From positions 682,001-746,000 of the forward strand of contig NZ_OY780936.1 in assembly GCF_963675905.1 (NCBI RefSeq): 64,000 nt of DNA, written 5' to 3'. This DNA comes from an uncultured Bacteroides sp. Its GTDB lineage: Bacteria; Bacteroidota; Bacteroidia; Bacteroidales; Bacteroidaceae. Shown here in pieces: positions 61,960-64,000 of this stretch (position 1 is the stretch's first letter; each line of letters begins with the position of its first letter). The notes below the pieces were generated by a model, which saw only the letters and a program-made list of their open reading frames with translations, was not told where the DNA came from and searched no databases. Both the position numbers and the translations under genes were made by a program.

Positions 61960-64000
61960 ATGGAAAAAGATAAAAACAGGCAATTATCGGGATTGCAAAA
62001 TGGTGAAATAGGGGTAATAGTGAAAGTAAAAGGCCGTGGAGCCTTCCGGAAAAGAATCACTGAAATGGGATTTGTTAAAGGCAAATCAGTGAAAGTGATT
62101 AAGAATGCTCCTCTACAAGATCCCGTAGAATACGAGATAATGGGCTATAATGTTTCTTTGAGACGTAGTGAGGCAGCATTGATAGAGGTTACTTCGTTGA
62201 ACAATGCACATCAAATGGAACAACCGGCTTTTGAAGGAGTTTTTACAGATAATATCCAAAAAGCAGTTGAGAATGAGAAAGGTCGGTTTATAAACATTGC
62301 TTTAGTTGGTAATCCTAATTGTGGTAAAACAACCTTGTTCAATTATGCTTCCGGCTCACATGAACGAGTAGGTAACTATGGTGGTGTTACGGTCGATTCC
62401 AAAGAGGCTTATGTAAAACAGAATGGTTACGAACTGAAGATTGTTGATCTTCCGGGTACTTATTCTATAACAGAATATACTCCCGAGGAATTGTTTGTTC
62501 GTTCTCACATAATTGAAAACAAACCCGATGTAGTGGTTAATGTGATTGATGCTTCAAACCTGGAGCGTAACTTATTCCTTACCACTCAACTTATAGATAT
62601 GAATATTAAAGTGGTGATTGCTTTAAATATGTATGATGAGTTGGAAAGTAAAGGGATAAATCTGGATTATTATACATTGGGCAAGATGATGGGCATTCCT
62701 ATTGTTCCTACCGTTGCAGTGAAAGGTAATGGTATAACCGAATTGATTGCTAAGGTAATAGATGTGTATGAAGAAAAAGATTCTACAATAAGGAATGTGA
62801 ATATCAATTATGGAAATACCATTGAAAGCTCTATTTCAAAAATACTAGCTCTTATTCAACAGAATATAGAGAATGTTAATCTATACTCTATCCGGTATTT
62901 AGCTATTAAACTGCTCGAAAATGACAAAACAACTTTGTCTCAGCTTAAAGATTTCAAGAATTTCAATGCAATTGCTGAAAAAACAAATCTAGAGATTCAG
63001 AAACTGGAAAAGGAGTATGGGGAAAACTCAGAAACAATAATCACTGATGCTAAATATGGCTTTATTGCCGGTGCTTTGGGTGAGACAATGGTTGAGGGTA
63101 AAGTTGATAAGCGAAAAAGAAACAGAGAGATAGATAATCTGCTAACGCATAAGGTGCTTGGTTTTCCTATCTTTTTCTTCTTTATGTGGCTGATGTTTCA
63201 AACGACTTTCACCTTAGGTAGCTACCCCATGGATTGGATTGATGCTGGAGTGGGATATATCAGTGAGTTAGTCAGTAATATGATGCCCGAAGGTGCTTTA
63301 AGAGATTTATTGGTCGATGGTATTATCGCCGGTGTAGGTGGCGTAATTATCTTTCTTCCCAATATTCTGATTTTGTTCTTCTTTATCTCGTTAATGGAAG
63401 ATACCGGTTATATGGCAAGAGTCTCTTTTATAATGGATAAGCTGATGCATAAAATAGGGCTGCATGGAAAATCTTTTATTCCATTATTAATGGGCTTTGG
63501 ATGTAATGTACCTGCTATTATGGCAACACGTACGTTAGAAAACCGTAAGGATAGAATGCTTACAATGCTTATCACTCCTTTTATGTCATGCAGTGCCCGA
63601 CTGCCGGTGTATATCTTGTTGATTTCAGCCTTCTTTCCTAAGAATCAGGGATTGGTGTTGTTCTCGGTTTACATCATCGGTATTATAATTGCCATATTGG
63701 TTGCTTTGGTATTTAAGAATACCATATTCTCTAAACAAGATGTACCTTTTGTAATGGAGTTGCCTCCTTACAGAATTCCTACTCTTAAAAACACATCTAT
63801 TCACATGTGGCATAAAGGATCTCAGTATTTACGTAAAATGGGAACTGTGATTCTGCTTGCCTCTATATTTATCTGGGCTCTGAGTTATTATCCGCGTGAG
63901 GTGAAATATTCAAGTGATTATGATGCGAAGATAGAATCTGTAAATGCAAATACAGTTTTGCCCGATTCAATAAAACAATCACAAACAGCAGAATTGGAAC
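61960..64000 (+). CDS. feoAB: FeoA-FeoB fusion ferrous iron transporter (3' end outside window)
   Basis: Open frame of 680 codons, cut by the window end. Residues 10-85 are a FeoA SH3-like domain ('[15 protein letters not shown]', '[18 protein letters not shown]'). FeoB G domain follows: G1 '[12 protein letters not shown]', G2/G3 '[10 protein letters not shown]' and 'DLPGTYSI', G4-like 'NMYDE'. Membrane gates follow ('[15 protein letters not shown]', '[23 protein letters not shown]', in parts). FeoB imports Fe2+ across the inner membrane; FeoA is usually a separate small protein, but the fusion is common in Bacteroidales. Co-transcribed with the porin. Confidence 0.95.
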   Translation, partial: MEKDKNRQLSGLQNGEIGVIVKVKGRGAFRKRITEMGFVKGKSVKVIKNAPLQDPVEYEIMGYNVSLRRSEAALIEVTSLNNAHQMEQPAFEGVFTDNIQKAVENEKGRFINIALVGNPNCGKTTLFNYASGSHERVGNYGGVTVDSKEAYVKQNGYELKIVDLPGTYSITEYTPEELFVRSHIIENKPDVVVNVIDASNLERNLFLTTQLIDMNIKVVIALNMYDELESKGINLDYYTLGKMMGIPIVPTVAVKGNGITELIAKVIDVYEEKDSTIRNVNINYGNTIESSISKILALIQQNIENVNLYSIRYLAIKLLENDKTTLSQLKDFKNFNAIAEKTNLEIQKLEKEYGENSETIITDAKYGFIAGALGETMVEGKVDKRKRNREIDNLLTHKVLGFPIFFFFMWLMFQTTFTLGSYPMDWIDAGVGYISELVSNMMPEGALRDLLVDGIIAGVGGVIIFLPNILILFFFISLMEDTGYMARVSFIMDKLMHKIGLHGKSFIPLLMGFGCNVPAIMATRTLENRKDRMLTMLITPFMSCSARLPVYILLISAFFPKNQGLVLFSVYIIGIIIAILVALVFKNTIFSKQDVPFVMELPPYRIPTLKNTSIHMWHKGSQYLRKMGTVILLASIFIWALSYYPREVKYSSDYDAKIESVNANTVLPDSIKQSQTAELE

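Overview
The window is a 64 kb piece of an AT-rich chromosome from a member of the Bacteroidales, most likely Bacteroides or a close relative. The evidence is Bacteroidetes-type promoters (-7 TAnnTTTG, -33 TTTG) with few Shine-Dalgarno sequences, Mfa/FimA-type lipoprotein fimbrillins, S46 dipeptidyl-peptidases, HU-HIG and several DUF families typical of the phylum, an IS1182-family element, and a FeoA-FeoB fusion. No rRNA or tRNA genes were seen.

Layout. 0-6.3 kb: rubrerythrin, a YgbA-like protein, two thioredoxins, CorA, two tandem LpxH-like metallophosphatases with a glycosyltransferase, and an orphan HicB-like protein. 6.4-15.7 kb is an accessory region. It holds a membrane-bound AraC-type regulator, a promoter region with three 19-bp direct repeats, and a five-gene type V pilus-like operon (outer-membrane barrel, FimB/Mfa2-like anchor, three fimbrillins). 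Two of the fimbrillins carry an extra C-terminal Lcl/DUF1566-like domain. A divergent HU-HIG gene follows, whose leader holds four 22-bp tandem repeats. Related short inverted repeats lie on both sides of the region. 16-19.7 kb is a small defence-like cluster: YbjQ/zinc-ribbon protein, GIY-YIG nuclease, and an AbiE toxin-antitoxin pair under a perfect 23-bp inverted repeat. 20-24.4 kb: paired S46 peptidases of DPP11 and DPP7 type. 24.8-33.3 kb: envelope and housekeeping genes, including the threonine-to-glycine pair tdh/kbl, murB and plsC. 33.4-41.7 kb: the co-oriented block dnaN, exonuclease, coaBC, porD-like, recN, rlmB, then a TPR protein with a degenerate protease domain. 41.7-43.5 kb: a complete IS1182-family element inserted in the loop of a terminator. 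43.6-50.1 kb: ECF sigma factor with a fused membrane/barrel partner, a second 22-bp x 4 array, ridA, folC, phoH, and a HepT/MntA toxin-antitoxin pair. 50.2-58 kb: dnaJ-grpE, an ABC-F protein with a dead second ATPase site, an EEP phosphatase, an LRR lipoprotein-like gene and tex. 58.4-64 kb: a 5'-nucleotidase, free-Met-R-sulfoxide reductase, an OprB-like porin and feoAB (cut by the window end).

The most interesting signals are non-coding or domain-level. They are the two unrelated-in-sequence but identically built 22-bp x 4 quasi-palindromic arrays, the fimbrillins whose C-termini look like diversity-generating-retroelement variable regions although no reverse transcriptase is present, and the 19-bp operator-like repeats of the pilus operon.
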